From: JBMNCR01 sp049366695
GTDB taxonomy: Bacteria > Bacillota > Clostridia > Eubacteriales > Alkalibacteraceae
Reading direction: 5' to 3'
Assembly (NCBI GenBank): GCA_049366695.1
Contig: JBMNCR010000066.1
Span: 15,724-79,723, forward strand
Length of the DNA stretch: 64,000 nucleotides
Shown: positions 8,080 to 17,786 of the stretch, in pieces
Layout: each line of letters opens with the position of its first letter
Position numbering within the stretch: the stretch's first letter is position 1
The notes under the pieces: model-generated
The model's input: the letters and a program-made list of their open reading frames with translations, nothing else
The model's database searches: none
What the model was told of the DNA's origin: nothing
Position numbers and translations under genes: made by a program

Positions 8080-9093
8080 ATGGCAATTAAATTATTGGTA
8101 GTTGATGATTCGGCCTTTATGCGAAAAGTAATAGGGGATTTGATTAGTGAAATTGAAGGAATAAAGATTGTAGGAATTGCAAGAAATGGATTAGAGGCAT
8201 TAGAAAATATTCCGCGTTTAAAACCTGATGTAATAACTATGGATATCGAAATGCCAAAGCTTAATGGCATTGATACTTTGAAGAGGGTGAAAGACAAATA
8301 TAAGATACCAGTGATTATGTTAAGCTCGCATAGTGGTACAGATGTTACTATGGAAGCCTTAGAAATTGGAGCGGTAGATTTTATTGAAAAACCTGCTAAC
8401 TTGAATGCAGATTTAGTTGGTCTAAAGAATGAACTTGAAATAAAAATAAAAACGGCATTTCAGATTTCAATGCCAAGTGAAAAGACTAGTAATAAGATAA
8501 AATATGATAACAATAGAGTATTATTAAATTCTATACAAGCGGTAGCGATAGGTGCTTCAACTGGAGGACCAAAAGCTTTGTTTTACTTAATAAGTAAGAT
8601 TCCAGAAAAAATTAAAGTGCCTATTTTTATAGTACAACATATGCCAAAGGGATTTACAAAATCACTCGCATGTAGATTAGATAATGAATGTAATATGAAG
8701 GTAGTTGAAGCTGAAAATGATATGAATATAAATAGAAATACGATATACGTTGCGCCTGGAGATTGGCATATGACAATAAATGAAAATAAAATCAAATTAA
8801 ATAGTAGAGAAAAGCTATTTGGGGTTAGGCCTGCTGTGGATTATTTATTTGAATCAGCTTCTGAAGTATACAGTGATAAATTGCTTGGAATTATTCTAAC
8901 AGGAATGGGGAGAGACGGAACTAATGGAATGGTAAGTATCAAAGAAAATGGGGGATATAATCTTGCGCAGAGTGAAGAATCATGTGTAGTTTATGGAATG
9001 CCCCGCAGTGCTGTTTCTAAAGGAGTAGTAGATGATATAATGAATTTAGAGACTATATCAATGAATTTAAATAAATTAGTAAAGGTGAAATAA
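8080..9093 (+). CDS. cheB: Chemotaxis response regulator protein-glutamate methylesterase CheB
   Basis: A 337-residue CheB. The receiver domain (1-120) has the acidic pair D9-D10 and phospho-acceptor D55 (DVITMDIEMP). The C-terminal methylesterase domain (about 150-337) has the catalytic Ser in GASTGGPKAL, the His in QHMPKGFTKSLA and the Asp in GMGRDGTNGM. It removes methyl groups from chemoreceptors after phosphorylation by CheA. GGAGG precedes the ATG, and the stop codon overlaps the first base of cheR. Confidence 0.96.
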   Translation: MAIKLLVVDDSAFMRKVIGDLISEIEGIKIVGIARNGLEALENIPRLKPDVITMDIEMPKLNGIDTLKRVKDKYKIPVIMLSSHSGTDVTMEALEIGAVDFIEKPANLNADLVGLKNELEIKIKTAFQISMPSEKTSNKIKYDNNRVLLNSIQAVAIGASTGGPKALFYLISKIPEKIKVPIFIVQHMPKGFTKSLACRLDNECNMKVVEAENDMNINRNTIYVAPGDWHMTINENKIKLNSREKLFGVRPAVDYLFESASEVYSDKLLGIILTGMGRDGTNGMVSIKENGGYNLAQSEESCVVYGMPRSAVSKGVVDDIMNLETISMNLNKLVKVK

Positions 9094-9866
9094 TGAGAGA
9101 TGATTTTAATTATTTTAATAAATGGGCAAAGTCTACATTAAACATAGATTTAGAATCTTATAAAGAAAAACAATTGCAACGAAGAATATTATCGGTGATG
9201 AATAGTTCTGGTGCACAGAACTTGAAAGAATATGCTAAATTAATAGAAAATGATAATGAAATAAAAAAAGTATTCTTAGATTATATTACAATTAATGTTA
9301 CTGAGTTTTATAGAAATAAAGAAATATTTTATGAATTTGAACAAGTAATATTGAATAGATTGGTTCCAAAATACAAATCAATCAAAATATGGAGTGCTGC
9401 ATGTTCAATTGGAGCTGAACCATATTCAATTGCAATTATTTTTGAAAGGAATAAATTGATACAACGAGAAAAGATAATTGCCACCGATATAGACGATAAT
9501 ATTCTTATAAGAGCTCAAACCGGTGCTTTCAGCGAACATGAAGTGAAAAATGTAAAACAAGATGAATTAAATAAATATTTTACGAAGAAAGATAAGAATT
9601 ATTATATAAATTCTAATATTAAAAACAAGGTAACTTTTAAGAAACACGATTTACTTCTTGATAAATATGAGAGCGATTTTCATGCTATAGTATGTAGGAA
9701 TGTGACTATATATTTTAAAAATGAAGCAAAAGATATTATATATAAAAAGATAAGTGAAGCACTTGTAAGTGGGGGGATATTTTTTACGGGAGCTACTGAA
9801 AGCATATATAATCCTGAAAGATTTGGCTTTAATAAAGTGTCTACTTTTTTATATGAAAAAATATAA
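9093..9866 (+). CDS. cheR: Chemoreceptor methyltransferase CheR
   Basis: A 257-residue SAM-dependent methyltransferase that methylates chemoreceptor glutamates. The N-terminal helical domain is followed by the TEFYRN motif, the SAM site KIWSAACSIGAEPYSIAI and the later VCRNVTIYF motif, all characteristic of CheR. AAGGTGA lies 4 bases before the ATG, whose first base is the last base of the cheB stop codon. Confidence 0.96.
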   Translation: MRDDFNYFNKWAKSTLNIDLESYKEKQLQRRILSVMNSSGAQNLKEYAKLIENDNEIKKVFLDYITINVTEFYRNKEIFYEFEQVILNRLVPKYKSIKIWSAACSIGAEPYSIAIIFERNKLIQREKIIATDIDDNILIRAQTGAFSEHEVKNVKQDELNKYFTKKDKNYYINSNIKNKVTFKKHDLLLDKYESDFHAIVCRNVTIYFKNEAKDIIYKKISEALVSGGIFFTGATESIYNPERFGFNKVSTFLYEKI

Positions 9867-9895
9867 TTATAAATACTAAATGGAGGTGCATAAAA

Positions 9896-11905
9896 ATGGA
9901 TGATACTAATAAATACAGGGATTTATTCTTTGAAGAAACTGATGAGTATTTGCAAAGATTAAATGATTGTTTATTATTATTGGAAAAGGATACAGAAAAT
10001 AAAAGTCTTATAGATGAAATATTTAGAGCGGCACATACATTAAAAGGAATGGCTGCAACTATGGGATATAAGACAATGACTGAACTAACTCATCGAATGG
10101 AAAATGTGCTTGAACTTTTTAGGAATGGAGAAATTTTAATCACCTCTGATGTAGTAAGTGTGATATTTAGTTGTTTTGACAAACTTTCTGAAATCGTTGA
10201 AGACTTAAGAGAGGAAAAATACATAGAGTATGATATCCAAGATTTATTAATGAAATTAGATAATATAGCAAATGGGCAAGTTGAAATAATAAAAGATGAA
10301 AAGAAAATTGGTTTTGATGTCTCAGAGGATGAAATAAGTGATACAGATTCAAAGGTTATTAAAAGTGCTCATGAAAAGAACTATAATGCCTATAATATTG
10401 CTGTTAAGTTAACAAAAGAGTGTTTGTTAAAGGGCGCAAGAGCTTATTTGGTTATTAATAGGTTAGAGCAACAAGGGGATATTATTCATACTGATCCGTG
10501 TGTTGAGATGTTAGAAGAAGGTGATTTTGAGAATGTGTTTAAGTTGATTTATTTAACAAGAATCAACTTAAATGAAGTTAAAAATATTATCAATAATATT
10601 GCAGAAGTAGAAGAAGTAGTAGTTAAAGAAATAGAAGATAATGAATTAGCAATTACAACGGAAGCAATAAATGAAGTGGTGGAAGAAAAAGTTATAAAGG
10701 AAAAACAGACTCAAAAAGAAAATAAGCAAGAAGGCAAAAATACGGTTCATAATATAAACCAATCTATAAGAGTTGATTTAAGTCGTTTAGATAGTTTCAT
10801 GAATTTAGTGTCTGAACTTGTAATATATAGAACTAGACTAGAAGATTTGAGTTCTCAATATAAAACTACTGAAATAAACGAACCATTAGAACATGTAGGA
10901 AGAATAACTTCAGACCTTCAAGATTTGGTATTGAAAATTAGGATGCAACCAGTTAATGTAGTTTTTAATAGGTTTCCTAGAATGATAAGAGATTTATCAC
11001 GTGAGCTTAATAAAGAGATAAATTTGATAATTGAAGGAGAGGAAACTGAGTTAGATAGGACTGTGGTATCAGAGTTAGGAGAACCTTTAGTACATTTAAT
11101 GAGAAATGCTGCGGATCATGGAATAGAGTCTGTGAGTGAAAGAGATGCAAAAGGAAAATCTAAAGAAGGTACAATTAAACTTACTGCATACCAAGAGGGT
11201 AATAAAGTTGTAATTACAATTAGTGATGATGGTAAAGGGCTAGACCCTGAATTATTAAAAGAAAGTGCAAATAAAAAAGGAATTAATACTAACGGGATGG
11301 ATAAAAACGACTTGATTCAATTAATTTTCAATCAAGGTTTCTCAACTACAGAAAAAATTACCAATGTTTCTGGAAGAGGGGTTGGTATGGATGTTGTTAG
11401 ACAAAAAATAATAAGTCTCGGTGGTAGTATAGATGTAATAAGCGAAGTTAATAAAGGAACAAATTTTATTATAAAATTGCCATTAACTCTTTCAATAATT
11501 CAAGCGTTGATGGTAAAGATAGGCGGGGAAACTTTTGCACTGCCACTTGGTATTATTGAAAAAGTAGTTCGTATCAATGCTGGGGAAATAGTTAAATCAC
11601 ATAATCAAGAAGTATATATATATAGGGATAGAGCAATACCTATTATTAAAGTTAATGAAAAATTAAGATTAGAATCTACAGAGGATCATAAACATATAAT
11701 CTTAGTTTTATTAGGCGCACAATATTATGGATTAGTAGTAGATGATCTTATAGGGCAACAAGAAATTGTAATTAAAAAACTAAGTGGAACATTAAAGAAA
11801 ATGAATGAATATTTAGGAGCAACTATTTTAGGTAATGGTGATATTACTCTAATACTCGACGTTGGGAATTTATGTAATGAAAGAAAGGGGGAGAAGATTG
11901 GATAA
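9896..11905 (+). CDS. cheA: Chemotaxis sensor histidine kinase CheA
   Basis: A 669-residue CheA. P1: phospho-acceptor His47 in RAAHTLKGMAATMGY. P2: a CheY/CheB docking region (about 125-250) followed by an acidic/lysine-rich linker. P3: dimerisation helices near 290-350. P4: the ATPase with N box HLMRNAADHGIE, G1 ISDDGKGLD and G2 GRGVGMDVV. P5: a CheW-like domain from about 530 to the end. TGGAGGTG precedes the ATG. The 3' end overlaps the cheC start by 8 bases. It phosphorylates CheY (12512) and CheB (8080). Confidence 0.97.
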   Translation: MDDTNKYRDLFFEETDEYLQRLNDCLLLLEKDTENKSLIDEIFRAAHTLKGMAATMGYKTMTELTHRMENVLELFRNGEILITSDVVSVIFSCFDKLSEIVEDLREEKYIEYDIQDLLMKLDNIANGQVEIIKDEKKIGFDVSEDEISDTDSKVIKSAHEKNYNAYNIAVKLTKECLLKGARAYLVINRLEQQGDIIHTDPCVEMLEEGDFENVFKLIYLTRINLNEVKNIINNIAEVEEVVVKEIEDNELAITTEAINEVVEEKVIKEKQTQKENKQEGKNTVHNINQSIRVDLSRLDSFMNLVSELVIYRTRLEDLSSQYKTTEINEPLEHVGRITSDLQDLVLKIRMQPVNVVFNRFPRMIRDLSRELNKEINLIIEGEETELDRTVVSELGEPLVHLMRNAADHGIESVSERDAKGKSKEGTIKLTAYQEGNKVVITISDDGKGLDPELLKESANKKGINTNGMDKNDLIQLIFNQGFSTTEKITNVSGRGVGMDVVRQKIISLGGSIDVISEVNKGTNFIIKLPLTLSIIQALMVKIGGETFALPLGIIEKVVRINAGEIVKSHNQEVYIYRDRAIPIIKVNEKLRLESTEDHKHIILVLLGAQYYGLVVDDLIGQQEIVIKKLSGTLKKMNEYLGATILGNGDITLILDVGNLCNERKGEKIG

Positions 11906-12497
11906 TAATGATTATACAGCTTTACAGCTAGATACGATTAAGGAATTTGCTAATGTTGGTGGTGGTAATGCTGCAACTTCAATTTCACAAATGATTGATA
12001 AACCTGTGAATATGAGCGTTCCTACCATTGAAATAATGAATTATGTCCAGGTATTTGAACAAATAATGCCAGAAGACGAAAAAGTAATTGCTGTAAGCAT
12101 GAGAATGTTTGGAGAAGCAAAAGGGAATTTTTTATTTGTTTGTTCTGAAGAGAAGTCTATGGATTTAATTAAAATGATGGTATCAAAAAGTATTGAAATT
12201 AATGAAGAAATCGGTTATTCTGCAATAAAAGAGTTGACGAATATCCTAGTTACATCATACTTAAATGCGATATCTAGAATGATTAATGTAAATCTTATTT
12301 CTTCTATACCAGCATTGGCAAAAGATATGTTTGGAGCAATATTAAGTAGTGCTTATATAGAAACAGATCAATATGATGAAAATATTATGATCATTAAAAA
12401 TGAATTTATTCAAGATGGAGATAAAATAGAATCATCTTTGTATTTTATTCCAAAGCCCGGTGTATTAAGTAGTTTATTTAAAATTATAGGAATTTGA
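11898..12497 (+). CDS. cheC: CheY-P phosphatase CheC
   Basis: A 199-residue CheC. The two phosphatase half-sites are visible: TIKEFANVGGGNAATSIS near the N terminus and SAIKELTNILVTSYLNAIS in the middle, each with the E-x3-N pattern. CheC dephosphorylates CheY-P and is partnered by CheD. I choose TTG at 11898 because AAAGGGGGAGA lies just upstream; an upstream ATG at 11862 would overlap cheA by 44 bases without a ribosome site. Confidence 0.92.
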   Translation: MDNNDYTALQLDTIKEFANVGGGNAATSISQMIDKPVNMSVPTIEIMNYVQVFEQIMPEDEKVIAVSMRMFGEAKGNFLFVCSEEKSMDLIKMMVSKSIEINEEIGYSAIKELTNILVTSYLNAISRMINVNLISSIPALAKDMFGAILSSAYIETDQYDENIMIIKNEFIQDGDKIESSLYFIPKPGVLSSLFKIIGI

Positions 12498-12511
12498 AAG
12501 GAGCAAAAAAG

Positions 12512-12874
12512 ATGTCGAAAAGAATTTTAATTGTAGATGATGCAATATTTATGAGAATGAAACTTAAAGATATATTAGAAAAAAATGGATATGAAGTAAT
12601 TGGTGAAGCACAAAATGGTGTAGAAGCAATAGAGAAATATAAGACAGAAAAACCTGATTTAGTTACTATGGATATTACCATGCCAGAAATGGATGGAATA
12701 GCTGCTTTAAAAGGCATTAAAGAGATAGATTCGCAAGCAAAAGTGGTTATGTGTAGTGCTATGGGGCAACAGTCTATGGTTATGGATGCTATACAAGCTG
12801 GAGCAGTTGATTTTATTGTAAAGCCATTTGAAAGTGATAGAGTTATAGAATCGCTTAACAAAGCTATAAAATAA
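12512..12874 (+). CDS. cheY: Chemotaxis response regulator CheY
   Basis: A 120-residue single-domain receiver: acidic pair D9-D10 (ILIVDDA), phospho-acceptor D54 (LVTMDITMPEMDG), the Ser in VVMCSAMG and the Lys in FIVKPFE. CheY-P binds FliM and FliY at the motor switch. The ATG at 12512 is chosen over an upstream TTG (12494) because AAAGGAG lies 8 bases before it. Confidence 0.95.
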   Translation: MSKRILIVDDAIFMRMKLKDILEKNGYEVIGEAQNGVEAIEKYKTEKPDLVTMDITMPEMDGIAALKGIKEIDSQAKVVMCSAMGQQSMVMDAIQAGAVDFIVKPFESDRVIESLNKAIK

Positions 12875-12887
12875 TGGGGTGAAATTT

Positions 12888-13277
12888 ATGCAGATAATAG
12901 TATTCACATTAGGAGATAAACATTATGCAATAAATACTGGAAAAGTTGATGAAATAAGTAAAACAATGCCTTTTACCCAAGTACCTAATTCTTTAGATTG
13001 GGTAGAAGGGCTGATAAATTTAAGAGGTAATGTTGTAACTTTGATTAATTTATGTAAGCTTTTGCATCAAGATGATGATAAATGTTATAATAACATTATT
13101 ATCATTAATACGAATGATGAAAAAATAGGAGTATTAGTAAAAGATATAAAAGAAGTGGTTGAAATTCAGGAAAAGGATATTCAAAAAATAACGGATGAAG
13201 AATCCGAAGGAATTCTAGGAATCGCTCGAATTGATGGTGAAATTATAAATGTTATTGAATTACAAAAATTAATATAG
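12888..13277 (+). CDS. cheW: CheW-like coupling protein (second copy)
   Basis: A 129-residue CheW-domain protein with the typical segments VFTLGDKHYAI, WVEGLINLRGNVVTLINL and IGVLVKDIKEVVEI. It is smaller than and clearly distinct from the CheW at 6991. GGGGTGA ends 5 bases before the ATG at 12888; an upstream in-frame GTG at 12879 lies within that ribosome site. Placed between cheY and fliM, it may couple a different receptor set or act at the same array. Confidence 0.88.
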   Translation: MQIIVFTLGDKHYAINTGKVDEISKTMPFTQVPNSLDWVEGLINLRGNVVTLINLCKLLHQDDDKCYNNIIIINTNDEKIGVLVKDIKEVVEIQEKDIQKITDEESEGILGIARIDGEIINVIELQKLI

Positions 13278-13300
13278 AAAGTTGCAAATGAGGGGATAGA

Positions 13301-14299
13301 TTGAAACAGGTATTGTCACAACAAGAGATAGACTCGCTTCTAAATGCTTTAAATACAGGTGAAATTGATCCTGATTCTATAAAAGAAGAAGAGGAAAAGA
13401 ATAAGGTTAGATCTTATGATTTTAGAAGACCGATAAAACTTTCTAAAGAGTATATTAATACCTTACATATGATATTTGAAAATTTTGCAAAAATATCATC
13501 AAACCTTTTATCAACTCAAATCCATACAAATGTTAATATGCAAGTAGGTGCAGTAGAACAAATTAGTTTTGATGAGTTTACACATTCTATACCAAACCCG
13601 TCATTAATGGTGGTTTTTCATTCAAAACCATTAATTGGAAATCAAATAATAGAAATAAATCCTCAATTTTGTTTGCAAGTTATCGAATTAATGTGCGGTG
13701 GGGCTGAGAGTAAATATGATGAAAAAATGGGAAAAAGAGAAATGTTTACAGATATAGAGTTAAGCATACTTGAAGAGATTGTTGCAAGTTTACTCAAATC
13801 TTTCCAATCAGCTTGGAGTGAAATAATAGAATTAGAAACAGATATTGATACATTAGAAGTAAATCCGCAGTTAGTACAAACTTCATCTCCAAATGAACCT
13901 GTTATATTGATAAGTTTTTCTATAGAAATTTTTCAAAATAATAGTTTTATCAATATGTGTATTCCTTATGTTTCTTTTGAAAATATTACCGACAAATTAA
14001 GTATCAAAAGTTGGTTTGATACAGAAAAAGAAGAAACTGATACGTATAAAGAAATAATAGCCGATCGACTTAATACGTCTAATGTATCTTTAGAAGTAGA
14101 ATTAGGGCATACAATAATTACAGTAGATGATTTTCTGCAATTAGAAATTGGAGATATTGTAGAGCTTGATTTAAAAGCTAATGCTCCACTTAAAATGTAC
14201 GTAGAAGATCAATTTCATTATTATGTAAGCCCGGGAGAATACAATGGTAAGTTAGCAGTTCAAGTAATGCAATATGTAGAAGAGGATGTTGACCAATGA
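13301..14299 (+). CDS. fliM: Flagellar motor switch protein FliM
   Basis: A 332-residue FliM. The N-terminal CheY-P-binding peptide LSQQEIDSLLNAL is at residues 4-16, the middle CheC-like domain spans roughly 45-230, and the C-terminal SpoA domain ends the protein. The TTG start follows GAGGGGATAGA. It forms the C-ring with FliG and FliY. The stop overlaps the fliY start by 4 bases, implying translational coupling. Confidence 0.96.
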   Translation: MKQVLSQQEIDSLLNALNTGEIDPDSIKEEEEKNKVRSYDFRRPIKLSKEYINTLHMIFENFAKISSNLLSTQIHTNVNMQVGAVEQISFDEFTHSIPNPSLMVVFHSKPLIGNQIIEINPQFCLQVIELMCGGAESKYDEKMGKREMFTDIELSILEEIVASLLKSFQSAWSEIIELETDIDTLEVNPQLVQTSSPNEPVILISFSIEIFQNNSFINMCIPYVSFENITDKLSIKSWFDTEKEETDTYKEIIADRLNTSNVSLEVELGHTIITVDDFLQLEIGDIVELDLKANAPLKMYVEDQFHYYVSPGEYNGKLAVQVMQYVEEDVDQ

Positions 14300-15399
14300 A
14301 AGAAAACTTTTTATCTCAAGATGAAGTTGATGCTCTATTAAAGAAAAGAGAAGCTATAGAAGATGAATTTGTCTTAGGAGACACGGAAAAAGATATTATT
14401 GGTGAAATTGGCAATATTTCTATGTCGACTGCTGCTACTACTCTCTCTTCTATCATTAATAGAAAAGTTATGATAACTACTCCTAGAGTAACAGTGATAG
14501 AATTTAAAAAAATTATTGATGAGTGTAAAATACCTAAAGTAGTAGCAAATATTGAGTTTAAACAGGGTTTTAAAGGCTCAAATATATTAATGATGGATGT
14601 TTCAGATGCTGTAATTATATCTGATTTAATGATGGGTGGAAATGGTACTAATGTAAAAACTGAACTCACAGAATTAGAGTTGAGTGCTGTTGCTGAAGCT
14701 ATGAATCAGATGATTGGTTCGGCATCAACATCAATGGCAACAATGACAAATGAAGCCATAGATATATATCCGCCAGATGTGAGTCTTTGGGATAAAGATG
14801 ATGATATCGATTATAAAAAGATAACTACAGAAAAGAATGTATGTAAAATTGCATTTGATTTAACAGTAGAAGGTTTAATTGAAAGTGAAATTATGCAAGT
14901 TTATACTATGGAAACTGTGAAAGACATAGTAAGTAAGGCAATGGGTGGACAGAGTGAAAAAGAAGAAGTTGAAGAAATTAAAGAACCTTTAAGTGAATTA
15001 ATAGAAGAAGATATTCAAGTAGAATATGACGAAAAAGAACTTCAAGTAGAATATGAAGAAGAAGAACTTGAAAAAAAAGTTAAAGTACAAAAACCTTCAT
15101 TTCCTCCGTTGACTGAAACTAAAGTTAAAGATAAAAATCCGCGAAATCTTAATTTGATAATGGATGTTCCACTTGAGTTTAGCGTAGTTTTAGGAAAGAC
15201 TAAAAAAACAATAAAAGAGATATTAACATTTACCAATGGATCGGTTATAGAATTGAATAAATTAGCTGATGAAGCGTTGGAAATATATGTAAATGGCAAA
15301 CTAATTGCTTTAGGTGAAGTAGTAGTAATTAATGAAAATTTTGGAATTAGAATCACAAGTATTTTAAGTATGGAACAACGGGTGCAAGGTTTTAAATAA
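14296..15399 (+). CDS. fliY: Flagellar motor switch phosphatase FliY (CheC plus FliN domains)
   Basis: A 367-residue FliY. It begins with a FliM-like peptide (LSQDEVDALLKK), then a CheC-type phosphatase domain with half-sites DIIGEIGNISMSTAA and LSAVAEAMNQMIGSAS, an acidic linker, and a C-terminal FliN/SpoA domain (about 285-365). The linker contains a short tandem repeat, QVEYDEKEL and QVEYEEEEL, mirrored by a 14-base DNA repeat. FliY replaces FliN in Gram-positive switches and dephosphorylates CheY-P. Confidence 0.95.
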   Translation: MKENFLSQDEVDALLKKREAIEDEFVLGDTEKDIIGEIGNISMSTAATTLSSIINRKVMITTPRVTVIEFKKIIDECKIPKVVANIEFKQGFKGSNILMMDVSDAVIISDLMMGGNGTNVKTELTELELSAVAEAMNQMIGSASTSMATMTNEAIDIYPPDVSLWDKDDDIDYKKITTEKNVCKIAFDLTVEGLIESEIMQVYTMETVKDIVSKAMGGQSEKEEVEEIKEPLSELIEEDIQVEYDEKELQVEYEEEELEKKVKVQKPSFPPLTETKVKDKNPRNLNLIMDVPLEFSVVLGKTKKTIKEILTFTNGSVIELNKLADEALEIYVNGKLIALGEVVVINENFGIRITSILSMEQRVQGFK

Positions 15400-15443
15400 T
15401 AAAAAAGATAAAGTTAAATCTATAATTGTACATAAAATACTAT

Positions 15444-15469
15444 TAAATAAAGTTGAAAACTTCCGATAC
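15444..15469 (+). promoter_or_regulatory. Sigma-D (FliA) promoter upstream of flgM
   Basis: TAAA (15444-15447), 14 bases, TCCGATAC (15462-15469) closely matches the Gram-positive flagellar sigma-D consensus TAAA-N14/16-GCCGATAA. It lies 31 bases upstream of flgM, fitting late-class expression of flgM-flgN-flgK-flgL. Confidence 0.65.
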
Positions 15470-15500
15470 ATTTTACAAAGGTAACATAGGGGGATGTAGC

Positions 15501-15797
15501 ATGAAAATAGAAAAATTTAATAATAATAAGTATATCAACAAAAGTGCTTATAATAAAAAAGAAAATGAGAAGAAAAAAACTATAGAAGTAAAACAGGATG
15601 AAAAAGTGGAAATATCAAGCTCTGCAAAGGAATTGGTTAAGAAAATAAGTAATAATGAAGATACTTTATATAGTGAAAAAGTTGAAAAGATAAGAAAATC
15701 TATACAAGAAGGAGCATATAAAGTTTCTCCTGAAAAAATAGCTGATAGAATAATGCAAGTTATTGAAAAACAGAATAATAATGGAGAGATTATATGA
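15501..15797 (+). CDS. flgM: Anti-sigma-D factor FlgM
   Basis: A 98-residue FlgM-like protein: a lysine-rich N terminus followed by the conserved C-terminal sigma-binding region (EKVEISSSAKELVKKI, then VEKIRKSIQEGAYKVSPEKIADRIM). FlgM holds the flagellar sigma factor inactive until the hook is complete. The ATG at 15501 follows AGGGGGATG; an upstream frame start at 15453 overlaps the promoter. The sigma target is encoded at 44824. Confidence 0.92.
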   Translation: MKIEKFNNNKYINKSAYNKKENEKKKTIEVKQDEKVEISSSAKELVKKISNNEDTLYSEKVEKIRKSIQEGAYKVSPEKIADRIMQVIEKQNNNGEII

Positions 15798-16168
15798 TTT
15801 CTCATAATAGTTTAACTATATATCTAAAATCTTTATTACTTGTGTTGAAAGATGAAAAAGAGAGTTTGATTAATAATAATGTTGAAAAGATTATTCGATT
15901 GATTGATACAAAAAATGAGTATATTGATAAGATATCAAAATTTGAAGAGACAGATTTTGAAAATAATGTTGAAATTAGAGAACTGATAAAGCAAATCAAT
16001 TTACTTCAAGAAACTAACATGTTATTAACGAAACAAGCTTTGAGTTTTCAAAGTTCTTTACTACAAGTTATATCAAAAAATATTCAAAATAATTCGAATA
16101 CTTATACTTCGAAAGGAAAAAAATATCAAAATCAAAAAGAATTAAGTTTTATTAATGAATCTGTATAG
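15794..16168 (+). CDS. flgN: FlgN-like export chaperone
   Basis: A 124-residue, almost wholly helical protein with heptad-like patterns (NNNVEKIIRLIDTKNEYIDKIS and LLQETNMLLTKQALSFQSSLLQ). Low sequence conservation is normal for FlgN; the call rests on fold type, length and position between flgM and flgK, the usual FlgN site. FlgN chaperones the hook-associated proteins FlgK and FlgL. It overlaps flgM by 4 bases. Confidence 0.75.
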   Translation: MISHNSLTIYLKSLLLVLKDEKESLINNNVEKIIRLIDTKNEYIDKISKFEETDFENNVEIRELIKQINLLQETNMLLTKQALSFQSSLLQVISKNIQNNSNTYTSKGKKYQNQKELSFINESV

Positions 16169-16179
16169 AAGGTGAAAAG

Positions 16180-17775
16180 ATGTCAGGGATATTTAGTACA
16201 TTTAATACTGCCACTAAAGGTATGATAGCTCAACAAACTGCACTTCATACCACTAGTCATAACATTTCCAATGCTAATACGGATGGGTTTTCACGACAAA
16301 GAGTAGAATTGAAAGCAGATTTAGCTTACAATTACGCTGGAGTTGGTCAAGTAGGGACAGGGGTTAAAATGGAATCTGTTGTTAGACTAGTTGATGAGTA
16401 TGTAAATTATCAAATACAAAAAGAGAATTCAACTTTAGAAAGATATACTGCTAAATCAGAATGCATGGAACAATTGGAAATAATATTTAATGAACCCTCT
16501 GATACAGGGCTTAATTTTAATTTAGGTGAAATGTTTGATGCATGGCAAGAGTTGAGTAAAAACCCAGAGAATTTAACTTCAAAAACAATGGTGGTTGAAA
16601 AGGGTAAAACACTGCTAGAAACCATGAATCACATGTCAATACAGGTTAGTTCACTTAAGGAAGATACTGTGAATCAAGTAGAAAAAAATATTTTTGACTT
16701 TAATTCAATATTAGATAAGATAGACACGTTAAATAGTCAAATTTTTAATATTTCTGTGAAGGGACAAGTGCCAAATGATTTACTAGATGAAAGGGATTTG
16801 GTGTTAAAAAATTTATCATCTCTATCAAATTTTAGTACAGAATTTGATTCTTATGGAAAAGTGAGTATTTCCCTGGGAGATGAAGAAATATTAGGTGATA
16901 ATGCTCAATACGAGATGAGTATGGTAAGTTCAGTAGAGGACTTAGGTGGAAGTTATCAAGTAAGCATATCTAAAAAAGGAGATAGCTTAGATACTCCTAT
17001 AACATTTACAACTACTGATGTGTATACAGTGGGGCAAGTTATTTTGAATAAAACTGATGATGCCCTGGGTGGAGCATCATTCGATTCGAATACTGATATA
17101 ATAACAAATATAGCTGTGAATTCAGGACAAATAAAAGGAAATACAGAAGCTCTTTCTGAAATTAATGATAGAGAAAGCAATCTAGATGACTTGGCGTGGG
17201 TAATGGCAAGTGCAGTTAATACAATACATAAATATGATGGAACAAATGATACAGGAATTGATTTTTTTACTTTTCAGGATTTAGATGGAGATGGAACTCT
17301 TGATAAGACTGCACAGTCAATTCAAGTGAATTCTGCAATCATTGATGATGAAAGTAAGGTTAATGCTTCATATAGCAGTGTATCTTCTGAAGGAGATGGG
17401 TCTAGAGCTTTGGCAATCGCTAGTCTAAGAAATACAAATTTGATTTTTAATGATCCATCCTATGATCCGGAGTCATATTATGATAGTACCGATATGACAA
17501 TTACAAGTCAAACGGAGGGGATTACCATAGAAGGAGCGTATAGCGATATTATAATTAAGGTTGGAGTAGCTAAGGAACATTCTGATAATATGGTGGAAAA
17601 TCAAGGAGCGTTATTAGATCAGTTAGAATTAAGAAGAGAATCAGTTTCGGGAGTTTCTATAGACGAAGAAGTTACAAATTTGATTAAATATCAAAAGGCT
17701 TTTGAAGCAAATGCTAGAGTTATATCTACTCTAACGGATATGCTCGATACTCTCATTAATAGAACAGGTGTATAG
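16180..17775 (+). CDS. flgK: Flagellar hook-associated protein 1 FlgK
   Basis: A 531-residue FlgK forming the hook-filament junction. The N-terminal rod-type motif HTTSHNISNANTDGFSRQRV and the C-terminal heptad region ending VTNLIKYQKAFEANARVIST are diagnostic, as is the internal LLDERDLVLKNLS. It is exported by the flagellar type III system with FlgN. GAAGGTGA lies before the ATG, and flgL follows after 11 bases. Confidence 0.95.
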   Translation: MSGIFSTFNTATKGMIAQQTALHTTSHNISNANTDGFSRQRVELKADLAYNYAGVGQVGTGVKMESVVRLVDEYVNYQIQKENSTLERYTAKSECMEQLEIIFNEPSDTGLNFNLGEMFDAWQELSKNPENLTSKTMVVEKGKTLLETMNHMSIQVSSLKEDTVNQVEKNIFDFNSILDKIDTLNSQIFNISVKGQVPNDLLDERDLVLKNLSSLSNFSTEFDSYGKVSISLGDEEILGDNAQYEMSMVSSVEDLGGSYQVSISKKGDSLDTPITFTTTDVYTVGQVILNKTDDALGGASFDSNTDIITNIAVNSGQIKGNTEALSEINDRESNLDDLAWVMASAVNTIHKYDGTNDTGIDFFTFQDLDGDGTLDKTAQSIQVNSAIIDDESKVNASYSSVSSEGDGSRALAIASLRNTNLIFNDPSYDPESYYDSTDMTITSQTEGITIEGAYSDIIIKVGVAKEHSDNMVENQGALLDQLELRRESVSGVSIDEEVTNLIKYQKAFEANARVISTLTDMLDTLINRTGV

Positions 17776-17786
17776 GAGGTAAGAAT

